From an uncultured Oribacterium sp. (GTDB taxonomy: Bacteria > Bacillota > Clostridia > Lachnospirales > Lachnospiraceae), in the NCBI GenBank assembly GCA_934270345.1, contig CAKQPT010000035.1, positions 1-19,545 on the forward strand: a stretch of 19,545 bases of DNA, in the 5' to 3' direction. Position numbers and translations under genes: made by a program. The notes below the pieces were generated by a model. It saw only the letters and a program-made list of their open reading frames with translations, was not told where the DNA came from and ran no database searches. This document shows positions 1 to 7,723 of the stretch, one piece after another. How positions within the stretch are numbered: position 1 is the first letter of the stretch; every line of letters begins with the position of its first letter.

Positions 1-1
1 G

Positions 2-76
2 ATAAGAAAAAACGTTCAAAATGAAAATTTAAATTTCAGCGATATCACCAACGTCCAGTTGACGAGTGAACAGTAA
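2..76 (+). CDS. Possible C-terminal end of a plus-strand gene entering from the left
   Basis: An open frame runs from the window edge for 24 codons to a TAA at 74-76 and ends with residues NVQLTSEQ. A hairpin follows 15 bases later, which would fit a gene end. Nothing identifies the product. A second frame also stays open for seven codons from the edge, so the assignment is weak. Confidence 0.35.
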   Translation: MRKNVQNENLNFSDITNVQLTSEQ

Positions 77-91
77 CGTAAAAACCGCGTG

Positions 92-124
92 AAAAAGAGC
101 CGGCGCGTTTGCGTCAGCTCTTTG
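92..124 (-). terminator. Intrinsic terminator of the sodium symporter gene
   Basis: The stem AAAGAGC/GCTCTTT closes an inner GCGC-type stem around 101-114. On the minus strand it is followed by five Ts. It lies 40 bases past the stop codon of the minus-strand transporter. It could also serve a plus-strand gene ending at 76, though the T run on that side is short. Confidence 0.7.
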
Positions 125-163
125 TATCGATGGGGTATGATGAAAAGGCCGTCTGCATTGCCC

Positions 164-1534
164 TTACATCGAGATCCAGCCGAAGGCGTTTGCGATCGAG
201 CTGATCAGGATGATGGCGGCGAAGACCGGGCAGAGGAAGCGGATCATGAAAGCGAAGATCTTCTTCCGCTTGAACGGCGCACCGTTTGCGGTGACCTCCT
301 CTTCAATCTTCTCAACACCGATCACTCTCGAAACAAGCAGGCAGGTGGCGATCGCGGCGATCGGCATCATGACGGTGTTCGTGAGGAAATCGAAGAAATC
401 AAGGAACTGCATGCCAATGATGGTGACCTCTGCGAGTGGACCGTAGCCGAGGGCGGACAGGCTGCCGAGGGATACGATGATGAGGCCGATGATGGTCGTC
501 GACTTCTTACGGCTCCACTTGAACTCATCCTCAAAGGTCGAAACGGCACTCTCGGTCAGCGCGATCGAGCTCGTGAGGGCGGCGAACAGCACCAGCACGA
601 AGAACATCACACCGGTAAGCGTTCCGAAGCCCATGCTTGCGAAAACCTTCGGGATCGTGATGAACATGAGGGACGGACCCGCCTGAAGGGTCGCGGCATC
701 ACCGCCGCTGAAGACAAAGACCGCCGGGATGATCATGAGACCAGCCATGATGGCGATCGCGGTATCGAAGATCTCGACCTGCTCGGTCGCCGCTTCGATT
801 TCGGTTTCCTTCCGCATGTAGGAGCCGAAGGTGACGAGGATACCCATGGCGATCGACAGAGAGTAGAACATCTGTCCCATCGCGGTCACGACGGTCATCC
901 AGGAGAAGTTCTGCACATTCGGTACGAGGAAGTACTTCACACCCTCGATGGCACCCGGTCTCGTCACGGAATAGACGGCGATGATCACGGACAGCACGAC
1001 GAGGATCGGCATCATGAACTTCGATACACGCTCGATTCCGTTCTGCACGCCGGCATAGATGATGGCAATGACGATGACGGAAAAGACGATGAAGCAGATC
1101 TCCGGTGAAAGGCCGCCGGAGATGAACGCACCGAAGTAGCCGTCCTGTGCCACGAGCTGTGTCTTCCCAGTGAGGTACTCGGCGAGGTACTTGATGACCC
1201 AGCCGCCGATGACGGAGTAATATGGCACGATGAGGATCGGAATGATCGCATTGATCCAGCCACCGAGGGAAAGCCACTTCGACTTTCCGAAGCTGTCATA
1301 CGCACCGACCGGACTCTTCTTTGTCATACGGCCGAGTGCGGTCTCGGCGATGATCATCGTGTAGCCGAAGGTCATCGCGAGGAAAATGTAGACGATCAGG
1401 AAGATACCTCCACCGTACTTCGCCGCGAGGTATGGAAAACGCCAGATATTACCGAGTCCTACCGAAGCGCCTGCTGCCGACAGAACGAAACCGATCTTGC
1501 CGGAGAATGAGCTTCTCTTTTTATGCTGATTCAT
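164..1534 (-). CDS. Sodium-dependent transporter, neurotransmitter:sodium symporter (NSS/SNF) family
   Basis: This 456-residue protein is a polytopic membrane protein that should import an amino acid or related small substrate driven by sodium. The first transmembrane helix carries the family signature at residues 19-31, with GASVGLGN followed by IWRFPY; the unwound GLGN part binds sodium and substrate in this family. About 11-12 hydrophobic segments follow, and the length is normal for bacterial LeuT-like members. The start is set by a GGGAGA ribosome binding site eight to ten bases upstream. The gene stands alone between a terminator and a possible promoter. Substrate cannot be deduced from sequence; tryptophan, tyrosine and other amino acids are known for relatives. 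Confidence 0.95.
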   Translation of the reverse strand: MNQHKKRSSFSGKIGFVLSAAGASVGLGNIWRFPYLAAKYGGGIFLIVYIFLAMTFGYTMIIAETALGRMTKKSPVGAYDSFGKSKWLSLGGWINAIIPILIVPYYSVIGGWVIKYLAEYLTGKTQLVAQDGYFGAFISGGLSPEICFIVFSVIVIAIIYAGVQNGIERVSKFMMPILVVLSVIIAVYSVTRPGAIEGVKYFLVPNVQNFSWMTVVTAMGQMFYSLSIAMGILVTFGSYMRKETEIEAATEQVEIFDTAIAIMAGLMIIPAVFVFSGGDAATLQAGPSLMFITIPKVFASMGFGTLTGVMFFVLVLFAALTSSIALTESAVSTFEDEFKWSRKKSTTIIGLIIVSLGSLSALGYGPLAEVTIIGMQFLDFFDFLTNTVMMPIAAIATCLLVSRVIGVEKIEEEVTANGAPFKRKKIFAFMIRFLCPVFAAIILISSIANAFGWISM

Positions 1535-1574
1535 GATTTAATGTCTCCCTTTTGATTTAAAGCACTAAAGTCAA

Positions 1575-1603
1575 ACATTAGCATAAAGCGCTATGGTTCA
1601 CAA
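1575..1603 (-). promoter_or_regulatory. Candidate promoter of the sodium symporter gene
   Basis: On the minus strand a TTGTGA box (1598-1603) is separated by 17 bases from TAATGT (1575-1580), which is preceded by TGC as in extended -10 elements. The -10 match is poor, but the surrounding DNA is AT-rich and lies about 45 bases upstream of the start codon. Confidence 0.35.
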
Positions 1604-1653
1604 GTATTTATATAAAAATTAATTTTATCTTCTATAACTCGAAACGACTGCAT

Positions 1654-1707
1654 TAAAAGGGGCGGCAACAAATAGCACTGCACTGCGCTATTGTTGCCGC
1701 CCTTTTG
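1654..1707 (-). terminator. Strong intrinsic terminator of the flavin oxidoreductase gene
   Basis: A long inverted repeat (AAGGGCGGCAACAA with its complement, one extra base in one arm) closes a loop around 1676-1686 and ends in a TTTTAAT tract on the minus strand. It lies 15 bases after the stop codon of the oxidoreductase. Confidence 0.85.
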
Positions 1708-1721
1708 AGGCCGTTTTTAAC

Positions 1722-3089
1722 TTATTTCGTCAGCTGACGTGCGACATATACACCACTTGCGGAGGCGTGTGACAGGGAGTGGGTGATACCACTGCCGTCA
1801 CCGATGACGTAGAGTCCGTCGTGACGGGTCATGAGGTTTTCATCGACCTCGACCTCCATGTTGTAGAACTTGACCTCGACACCGTAGAGCAGGGTGTCAT
1901 CATTGGCCGTACCCGGTGCAACCTTGTCGAGCGCGTAGATCATCTCGATGATGCCGTCGAGGATACGCTTCGGGAGCACGAGGCTCAGATCACCGGCAGC
2001 TGCGTTCAGGGTCGGTACAGTGAAGGACTCCCGGATACGCTGCTCGGTACTCCGCTTACCACGGATGAGATCACCGAAACGCTGCACGATGACACCGCCG
2101 CCGAGCATGTTGCTGAGACGTGCGATGCTCTCACCATACTCGTTCGAATCCTTGAACGGCTCGGAGAAGTGCTTCGCCACGAGCAGTGCGAAGTTCGTGT
2201 TCTTCGTCTGCTTCGCGGGATCCTCATAGCTGTGGCCGTTTACGGTGACGATGCCGTTGGTGTTTTCATTGACCACGGCACCCTTCGGATTCATACAGAA
2301 GGTGCGGACGTTATCCTCGTACTTCTCGGTACGGTAGACGATCTTACTCTCGTAGAGCTCGTCAGTGAGGTCCGAGAAAATCTCGGCCGGCAGCTCGACA
2401 CGTACGCCGAGGTCCACACGGTTGGAGTTCGTCGGAATCTCGAGGTCCGCACAGACCTTCTCCATCCACTTACTGCCGCTTCGACCGGCTGAAATCACGC
2501 ACTTCTTTCCTTCGAAGGAGCGTTCGCCGCTGTAGACCCGGTAGCCCTCTTCGATCTTCTCGACGGTGTCGATGCAGCAGTCGAAGTAGAAATCGACCTT
2601 ATCCTTCAGGTGATCATAGAGGTGCTCGAGCACGACGTAGTTGATGTCGGTGCCGAGATGACGCACGGATGCATCGAGGAGGTGGAGACCATGCTGCATG
2701 CAGGTCTTCTTAAACTTCGTGCCGGCGGTCGAGTAGAGCTTCGTGCCCTCGCCGCCGAACTTGAGGTTGATCTTATCGACATACTCCATCAGCTCGATCG
2801 CGGTCTTCTTGCCGATATACTCGTAGAGCGTGCCACCGAAATCGTTCGTGATGTTGTACTTTCCGTCGGAGAAAGCACCGGCACCGCCGAAACCACTCAT
2901 GATCGAGCAGCAGTTACAGTGGATACAGGACTTGATCTTCTCGCCATCGATCGGGCACTTACGGCGGCTGAGCTCGTGGCCGTGCTCGAAAATCGCGATT
3001 TTCAGATCCGGACGGCGCTCGATCAGCTCGTAGGCAGTGAAAATACCACCCGGGCCCGCACCGATAATTAAGACATCATACATACTCAT
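1722..3089 (-). CDS. FAD-dependent oxidoreductase (uncharacterised NAD(P)/FAD dehydrogenase, COG2509-like)
   Basis: This 455-residue protein has an N-terminal dinucleotide-binding fold with GAGPGG at residues 10-15 and an acidic residue ending the second strand (FEHG). A cysteine cluster follows (C45, then C55, C58, C60, C61), and a C-terminal FAD-contacting segment reads VIGDGSG near residue 430. This pattern matches the family of uncharacterised FAD dehydrogenases that are common in Clostridia. The reaction is unknown. The start is fixed by GGAGG seven bases upstream. The leader contains a guanine-type riboswitch and terminator (about 3185-3268), which suggests a role linked to purine status, and the divergent neighbours are xpt and a purine permease. 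The cysteine cluster could bind metal or be redox active; that is inference. Confidence 0.85.
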   Translation of the reverse strand: MSMYDVLIIGAGPGGIFTAYELIERRPDLKIAIFEHGHELSRRKCPIDGEKIKSCIHCNCCSIMSGFGGAGAFSDGKYNITNDFGGTLYEYIGKKTAIELMEYVDKINLKFGGEGTKLYSTAGTKFKKTCMQHGLHLLDASVRHLGTDINYVVLEHLYDHLKDKVDFYFDCCIDTVEKIEEGYRVYSGERSFEGKKCVISAGRSGSKWMEKVCADLEIPTNSNRVDLGVRVELPAEIFSDLTDELYESKIVYRTEKYEDNVRTFCMNPKGAVVNENTNGIVTVNGHSYEDPAKQTKNTNFALLVAKHFSEPFKDSNEYGESIARLSNMLGGGVIVQRFGDLIRGKRSTEQRIRESFTVPTLNAAAGDLSLVLPKRILDGIIEMIYALDKVAPGTANDDTLLYGVEVKFYNMEVEVDENLMTRHDGLYVIGDGSGITHSLSHASASGVYVARQLTK

Positions 3090-3184
3090 AGGATTACCTC
3101 CAAAATAAAATTCATTCCGAGATGCTGGTTTTCAGACGGACGCAGTCGTTGTCAAATCACGCTGCAGACTTCCGAAAAAAGCAT

Positions 3185-3215
3185 AAAAAAAGTTGACTAT
3201 CGTGATGGTAGTCAA
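3185..3215 (-). terminator. Riboswitch expression-platform terminator
   Basis: On the minus strand a perfect 7-bp stem TTGACTA/TAGTCAA (3209-3215 with 3193-3199, nine-base loop) is followed directly by C and seven Ts (complement of 3185-3191). The 5' arm is made of the last two bases of aptamer helix P3, the J3/1 junction GAC and two bases of P1. Terminator and folded aptamer are therefore mutually exclusive. Confidence 0.75.
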
Positions 3216-3268
3216 GCTGTTTGGCGCCTGGTAGAAACGTCTGCCCGTTTTGCAGACTATACCTATAT
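3207..3268 (-). promoter_or_regulatory. Purine (guanine-type) riboswitch aptamer
   Basis: On the minus strand the conserved purine-aptamer pieces occur in order. These are P1/J1-2 ending in UAUA, P2 (GUCUGC/GCAGAC) with the seven-base loop AAAACGG, J2/3 GUUUCUACC, P3 with a CC-AAA loop able to kiss the GG of loop 2, and J3/1 GACUA. The specificity position in GACUA is C, which in this family reads guanine or hypoxanthine instead of adenine. P1 is short (GGUA/UACC). The element points at the flavin oxidoreductase gene, about 120 bases upstream of its start codon. Confidence 0.85.
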
Positions 3269-3309
3269 AAGTATAGCATAATTTTATATTTTTTCTTACA
3301 TAATTACAG

Positions 3310-3338
3310 TTTATTTTTTGCTTTGCGTTTGGCATACT
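3310..3338 (+). promoter_or_regulatory. Weak candidate promoter of xpt-pbuX
   Basis: TTTATT (3310-3315), a 17-base spacer and CATACT (3333-3338) preceded by TGG, as in an extended -10 box. If used, the leader would be only about 35 bases long, leaving no room for a riboswitch ahead of xpt. The match is modest. Confidence 0.3.
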
Positions 3339-3380
3339 GATAGGAATGGTGTCAATTTCATTTATGGAGGAAGGATTATC

Positions 3381-3962
3381 ATGAATTTTTTAGAAGAGCG
3401 TATCGCAAAAGACGGTATCGTGAAGGCAGGAAATATCCTGAAGGTTGACAGCTTTCTGAATCATCAGATGGATATCGATCTCTTTAATCAGATGGGCGAG
3501 GAGTTCAAGCGTCGTTTCGACGGGAAGCCGATTAATAAGATCCTCACCATCGAAGCTTCCGGTATCGGCATTGCCTGTATCGTAGCGAACCACTTTCATG
3601 TACCGGTTGTTTTTGCGAAGAAATCTCAGAGTCTCAACATCGATGGCGATGTGTATGCTGCAGAGGTGGAGTCCTTCACCCATAAGCGTAAGAATCAGGT
3701 CATCGTGTCGAAGAAGTTCCTGAGCCCGGAGGATCACGTACTGATCATCGATGATTTCCTCGCGAACGGTTGCGCACTGCAGGGTCTTCTGTCCATCGTG
3801 GCGCAGGCCGGCGGCACCGTCGAGGGCATCGGCATCGCGGTCGAGAAGGGCTTCCAGCAGGGCGGACGTATCATCCGTAACCTCGGATATCAGCTCGAGT
3901 CGCTCGCCATCGTCGAGAGTATGGATGCAGAGCACGGTACGATCCAGTTCCGTGAGCAGTAA
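3381..3962 (+). CDS. xpt: Xanthine phosphoribosyltransferase
   Basis: This 193-residue cytoplasmic enzyme transfers the phosphoribosyl group of PRPP to xanthine to give XMP for guanine nucleotide salvage. The PRPP-binding loop is visible as [11 protein letters not shown] at residues 120-130. The N-terminal KVDSFLNHQ segment and overall length match Bacillus subtilis Xpt (194 residues). The frame is open further upstream, but the start at 3381 is preferred because GGAGGAAGG precedes it by six to seven bases and the family N terminus begins there. The gene is followed after 21 bases by the permease gene, so the two form an operon. Unlike many Firmicute xpt operons, no purine riboswitch is seen on its own strand. 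Confidence 0.95.
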   Translation: MNFLEERIAKDGIVKAGNILKVDSFLNHQMDIDLFNQMGEEFKRRFDGKPINKILTIEASGIGIACIVANHFHVPVVFAKKSQSLNIDGDVYAAEVESFTHKRKNQVIVSKKFLSPEDHVLIIDDFLANGCALQGLLSIVAQAGGTVEGIGIAVEKGFQQGGRIIRNLGYQLESLAIVESMDAEHGTIQFREQ

Positions 3963-3983
3963 AGCATAGTTCAGGGGGAATCA

Positions 3984-5315
3984 ATGAGTAACAAGACAGA
4001 AAGCGTTTCAATCCGTAATATCTACACGCTGGAGGGCAAGGTCCCGGTGATGAAGGCCATCCCGTTCGGTCTCCAGCATATCCTCGCGATGTTCGTCGCA
4101 AACATCGCCCCGATCCTGATCGTGGGTGGTGCCTGCGGACTCGAGAGCTCCGAGACCGCGATGCTCATCCAGAGTGCAATGCTGATCGCCGGGATCGGTA
4201 CACTGGTCCAGCTCTTCCCGCTCTTCGGGAAGCTGGGCTCCGGCCTCCCGATCGTCATGGGTATCAGCTTCACCTTCGTGTCAATCTTCTGCTTCATCGG
4301 CGCACAGTATGGCTATGGTGCCATCATGGGCGCCGTGCTCGTAGGCGGTATCGTCGAGGGTATCCTCGGCCTCTTCGCGAAGTACTGGATCAAGCTGATC
4401 TCGCCGATCGTTTCCTCGACGGTCGTCACCGCCATCGGCTTCTCACTGCTGAGCGTCGGTGCGGCATCCTTCGGTGGCGGTTCCGGCAGCGCGGACTTCG
4501 GTTCTGCGCAGAACTGGATCCTCGGCCTCATCACGCTGACCTGCTGCATCCTCTTCCACATCTTCGCGAAGTCCTTCTGGAAGCAGCTTTCCGTACTCTT
4601 CGGTCTGATCGTCGGCTACATCGTGGCGGTCTGCATGCACATGGTCGACTTCTCTTCGCTTGCAGGCACCTCGATCATCGCGATCCCGCAGCTCATGCCG
4701 TTCCATATGGAGTTCCGTGCGGATGCGATCTTCTCGACAATCCTGATCTTCCTGGTTTCCGCGACGGAGACCATCGGTGATACCTCGGCGCTGGCTGCGT
4801 CCGGTTTAGGCCGTGATGCGAGCGAGAAGGAAACCTCCGGCTCCATCTGCTGCGACGGCTTCATCAGCTCGCTGTCTTCACTCTTCGGCTGTCTGCCGAT
4901 CACCTCGTTCAGCCAGAACGTGGGACTCGTCGCGATGACGAAGGTCGTCAACCGTTTCACCATCGCGACCGGCGCCGTGATCATGATCCTCGCCGGTATC
5001 TTCCCGATGTTCGGTGCGCTCCTCGCCACTCTTCCGGATGCTGTACTCGGCGGCTGTACCATCATGATGTTTGGTACCATCGTCGTCAGCGGTCTTCAGA
5101 TGATCAGTAAGTGCGGCTTCTCGCAGCGGAACACCGTCATCGCGGCCCTGTCCCTCAGTATCGGACTCGGCTTCACCCAGTGCCAGGACCTCTTCGCGAT
5201 CTTCCCGGATATCATCCAGACTGTCTTCGCGCAGAACTGCGTCGCCGTCGTCTTCGTCGTAGCGATCATTCTGAACCTGATCCTCCCGGCCAACATGGAA
5301 GCCGTACAGGAGTAA
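3984..5315 (+). CDS. pbuX: Xanthine/purine permease, NCS2 (nucleobase:cation symporter-2) family
   Basis: This 443-residue membrane protein should import xanthine, probably with protons, and so feed the phosphoribosyltransferase encoded just upstream. It has about 12-14 hydrophobic segments. The family hallmark QNVGLVAMTKVVNR lies near residue 312, followed by the glycine-rich IMILAGIFPMFGALLATLP stretch. Start codon and a GGGGGA ribosome binding site are well placed. The 21-base gap to xpt and the strong terminator directly behind support an xpt-pbuX bicistronic transcript. Uracil or uric acid as substrate is possible within NCS2, but the xpt linkage favours xanthine. Confidence 0.92.
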   Translation: MSNKTESVSIRNIYTLEGKVPVMKAIPFGLQHILAMFVANIAPILIVGGACGLESSETAMLIQSAMLIAGIGTLVQLFPLFGKLGSGLPIVMGISFTFVSIFCFIGAQYGYGAIMGAVLVGGIVEGILGLFAKYWIKLISPIVSSTVVTAIGFSLLSVGAASFGGGSGSADFGSAQNWILGLITLTCCILFHIFAKSFWKQLSVLFGLIVGYIVAVCMHMVDFSSLAGTSIIAIPQLMPFHMEFRADAIFSTILIFLVSATETIGDTSALAASGLGRDASEKETSGSICCDGFISSLSSLFGCLPITSFSQNVGLVAMTKVVNRFTIATGAVIMILAGIFPMFGALLATLPDAVLGGCTIMMFGTIVVSGLQMISKCGFSQRNTVIAALSLSIGLGFTQCQDLFAIFPDIIQTVFAQNCVAVVFVVAIILNLILPANMEAVQE

Positions 5316-5323
5316 GTTAATAG

Positions 5324-5354
5324 AAAGCGGGATGCAGCGATGCATCCCGCTTTT
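5324..5354 (+). terminator. Intrinsic terminator of xpt-pbuX
   Basis: A perfect stem AAAGCGGGATGCA/TGCATCCCGCTTT with a GCGA tetraloop is followed by a T tract, nine bases after the permease stop codon. Confidence 0.92.
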
Positions 5355-5402
5355 GTTATATGGATTTCTATAGCAATCGCTCATTCCCTTATTCTTTTGT
5401 GG

Positions 5403-5496
5403 CGTTTGAGGCTGCTCCTCATTCGCCCACCCTCATGTACTTCGTGGATGCTTGCAAGTTATGGTCCCACCCTAGCTCATGAGGAGGCCTCAAACG
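5403..5496. repeat. 94-bp imperfect palindromic element
   Basis: Arms CGTTTGAGGC + CTCCTCAT (5403-5422, with an extra TG) and ATGAGGAG + GCCTCAAACG (5479-5496) are complementary over 18 bp and enclose 56 bases. No gene spans it. It lies at the left edge of the 1-kb gene-free region. It could be a structured RNA, a small non-autonomous mobile element or a recombination site; the sequence does not decide. Confidence 0.6.
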
Positions 5497-5561
5497 TCTG
5501 GCAACTTGGAAGTGAAAAGTTCAACTCATATTTTTACAAAAAGCGTTTATAGCATTCTTGC

Positions 5562-5798
5562 GCCATTAGATTTTTTGATCTTTGTTACAAACAAGCGATT
5601 TTCGGCCCGAGCGCCATTAGATGTTTTTCGCAAAGGAAGGATTTCAAAGAGCGATGCCATTATATTTTCTGGAGTTTGTAACAAACAGGGCATTTGTAAG
5701 ATGCGTGCCATTAAGTGACTTTTACAAATCATCAATTTCAGTGATCTGTGCCATTAAATTGTTTCACAAATTAAGAAATATCAGACTCTGTGACATTA
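5562..5798 (+). repeat. Degenerate tandem array headed by GCCATTA (left arm)
   Basis: The word GCCATTA starts at 5562, 5613, 5656, 5707 and 5750, and GACATTA at 5792. Spacings are 51, 43, 51, 43 and 42 bases. Units share a T-rich run and CACAAA or ACAAA after the head word, but otherwise diverge. The last unit begins TGACATTAAGT. Frames through it are open in places but jump between units, so coding is unlikely. The inverted partner arm is at 5942-6031. Confidence 0.65.
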
Positions 5799-5941
5799 AG
5801 TATGCGGCGACGAGACTGGCTCAGATGGTGGTTTACAGAAGAAAATCAGAGAAGAGATAAAGTCACTGCTTCAAAAATGGGCGGTTTTGCGTCAAAAATC
5901 GAGATTTCACTAGGATTTTACTGAGCGAAAGTGACGGGACT

Positions 5942-6031
5942 TAATGTCATAGACTCGCCAGAAGAGTAAACTGTGAAAAAGCCTAATGGCATACGATTCG
6001 GATTAAGCAAATTTGCGAAAAAGCCGATGCC
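5942..6031 (-). repeat. Inverted arm of the GCCATTA array
   Basis: Read on the minus strand, a degenerate head near 6031 is followed by GCCATTA at 5990 and GACATTA at 5948, 41-42 bases apart. The units carry GGCTTTTTCACA and GGCTTTTTCGCA, matching the left-arm units. As in the left arm, the final unit begins TGACATTAAGT and is preceded by GACTCT or GAGTCT. The two arms thus converge on a central 143-bp segment (5799-5941) in which nothing else was recognised. Confidence 0.6.
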
Positions 6032-6190
6032 AGCCTTCATCAACATTCTTACACTCGTAAAATCCATGCAGCGCCGGACGGGTATGAATATGATTTTCAG
6101 CACCCGGCATGCCTATGCTGTAACATGTTGAAACTCTCTCATGATGTTTTGATGCAACATCACCCGCTTGAAGGACATCAGGCGTCGATT
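6032..6190. other. Gene-free stretch between repeat array and inverted repeat
   Basis: No credible coding frame with a ribosome binding site is seen. A further very degenerate array unit may begin near 6069 on the minus strand (GCATGGATTTTAC). Nothing else was identified. Confidence 0.4.
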
Positions 6191-6268
6191 TTTTGTTTGC
6201 CTGCGCGGGGCGGGGCCAATATGCAAGTAGATACAGAATGTATATTGGGGTGGGCAGGCAAACGAAAA
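6191..6268. repeat. 78-bp long inverted repeat
   Basis: Outer arms GTTTGCCTGC (6195-6204) and GCAGGCAAAC (6254-6263) are perfect complements and extend outward as T-run against A-run. An inner stem CCAATAT/ATATTGG (6216-6222 with 6242-6248) closes a 19-base loop. It directly abuts the terminator of the wall-protein gene. It could be a small RNA, a MITE-like insertion or part of an extended terminator. Confidence 0.5.
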
Positions 6269-6292
6269 GAGACGCTCAGAAAAAGCGTCTCT
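6264..6292 (-). terminator. Intrinsic terminator of the wall-binding protein gene
   Basis: Perfect 9-bp stem AGAGACGCT/AGCGTCTCT followed on the minus strand by TTTCGTTT, about 65 bases past the stop codon at 6356. Confidence 0.8.
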
Positions 6293-6355
6293 AATCATAT
6301 CACTCAGCTTTTCAGCGACTCAGCTATAAGCTAAGCAGTAATGGAATTGCGGTTC

Positions 6356-7723
6356 TCAGCGGATCAGTACGCCGTCCGAGCCGAAGACGCGGACGCGTCC
6401 GTCGATGTACTTCGTGCCGGTCGTCATCACGCCGCGCGGGTTGCCGTTGTTCGGGTCGAGGTAGTAGTATGCGCCGTTCTGGTTCAGCCAGCCGGTCATC
6501 ACGGCTCCATAGCTGCCATCATGATTCGGGTTGAGATAGTACCACTGGCCGTTTACATTGAGCCAGCCCGTCTGAAGGGCACCGAAGGTACCGTCGTGGT
6601 TCGGATTCAGGTAGAACCAGCGACCGCCATCCTGCTGCCAGCCGGACAGAAGCCGTCCGTAGCTGCCGTCATGGGCCTGATTCAGAAGGAACCAGTGACC
6701 GGTCGGATCCTGGATCCAGCCTGCCATCATCGCGCCACTCTGCGGATTGCAGTAGTACCAGTTGCTGCCGTCGAAGACCCAGCCGGTCATCATCCGACCG
6801 TTACTGAAGTAGTACCAGTAGTTGTTGATCACCTGCCAGCCGTTGCCACTTACGTTGCCGCCTGCGCTTCCACCGGTCGACGGTGAAGTCGTGCTGCCGG
6901 AGCCGCCGCTACGCGCGAGCACATCGTACCAGGTTGAATAGTCGGTGAAGTACTCGTCGGTGTCGATGCCGGTGATACCGCCGGAGATGTAGACCCATTT
7001 ACTCGGCGCGAGATGCGGGTTCGAGCTCTTCGCATCCGCCGCGCGGATCGCGATACCGCGGATATAAGCGGACTGTTTATACTTACTGCTGCCGGTGTAC
7101 TGTTTGTTGTAGCTGCCGACCTGGATCGTGGAGCCGGTAACGCTGCCGCCTTTCGTCCGGTACTCGCCGTCCTGATCGACGTAGCTCACGACGAATTCGA
7201 TCTTCGAAGCGCCGTTTTTGTTGATGCTTACAGAGGTATCCCGCCCACTGGACTGTGACTTCGATTTGCTGCCCTTCACACTATCGAAATCGGTCTCGAA
7301 GGACGGTGCCGCGAGGCGTACATACGGATAGGCCTTGAACTTGATGGTCAGCTCACTGTTGTCCCAGCCGCTCGTGGTTTTCTTCGTGATCTCCGTGATA
7401 CCGTTACCGGTCACCTGGATGCTGTTTGCGTTCGGGAAGTGGTAGCCCCGGTCCGCGGTGAGGGTCAATGTATAGCTCACCGGGTTCTTACCTGAAGCGA
7501 GGGACGTGTCACTGGCGGAAACCGTGCAGTCAAACACCTCATAGCCATACTGGGAACTGATGTCGATCGTCGGTTCGTTATAGCCGTCCGCGATGTTCGT
7601 ATCGCCGTCGATCGTAAAGGTGAAATTTACAGCGCTGATCGCCGTGGCTGCCAGTGCGGTGAATGAGGTCAATGCCGCGAGAATCACAGCCGAAGCGAAA
7701 AGTTTAAATGTACGGTGCTTCAT
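6356..7723 (-). CDS. Secreted protein with C-terminal choline-binding-type cell wall repeats
   Basis: This 455-residue protein starts with a signal peptide (KHRTFK, a hydrophobic run, then ALA near residue 26) and should be exported. A middle region of about 250 residues, rich in beta-strand-like sequence, matches no family I can name. A glycine/serine linker (around residue 285) leads to about seven C-terminal repeats of roughly 20 residues starting GW or GT and containing WYYL-type aromatics plus NPNHDG insertions. These are typical of CW_binding_1 (choline-binding) modules that attach proteins non-covalently to the wall. GGAGC precedes the start by about six bases. The gene is monocistronic. 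The ligand may be choline or another wall polymer, and the role of the middle region is unknown. Confidence 0.88.
   Translation of the reverse strand: MKHRTFKLFASAVILAALTSFTALAATAISAVNFTFTIDGDTNIADGYNEPTIDISSQYGYEVFDCTVSASDTSLASGKNPVSYTLTLTADRGYHFPNANSIQVTGNGITEITKKTTSGWDNSELTIKFKAYPYVRLAAPSFETDFDSVKGSKSKSQSSGRDTSVSINKNGASKIEFVVSYVDQDGEYRTKGGSVTGSTIQVGSYNKQYTGSSKYKQSAYIRGIAIRAADAKSSNPHLAPSKWVYISGGITGIDTDEYFTDYSTWYDVLARSGGSGSTTSPSTGGSAGGNVSGNGWQVINNYWYYFSNGRMMTGWVFDGSNWYYCNPQSGAMMAGWIQDPTGHWFLLNQAHDGSYGRLLSGWQQDGGRWFYLNPNHDGTFGALQTGWLNVNGQWYYLNPNHDGSYGAVMTGWLNQNGAYYYLDPNNGNPRGVMTTGTKYIDGRVRVFGSDGVLIR

Noticed and set aside
89..1108. Long plus-strand open frame of 339 codons opposite the sodium symporter gene
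   Set aside because: It is the antisense shadow of a clear transporter. Its composition (very rich in Asp, Glu, His, Arg) is that of a reverse-frame artefact, and it has no proper ribosome binding site.
3240..3380. Purine riboswitch controlling xpt-pbuX
   Set aside because: The aptamer motif is on the minus strand only. On the plus strand before xpt there is no UUUCUACC-type core and no terminator.
5562..5798. CRISPR array
   Set aside because: Only about seven bases are constant per unit, the spacing alternates, the arms are inverted and no cas gene is present.
5340..5860. Short plus-strand open frames across the gene-free region
   Set aside because: They lack ribosome binding sites, and similar peptide pieces recur only because the underlying DNA units repeat. 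The frame shifts between 43- and 51-base units, so they are not one gene.
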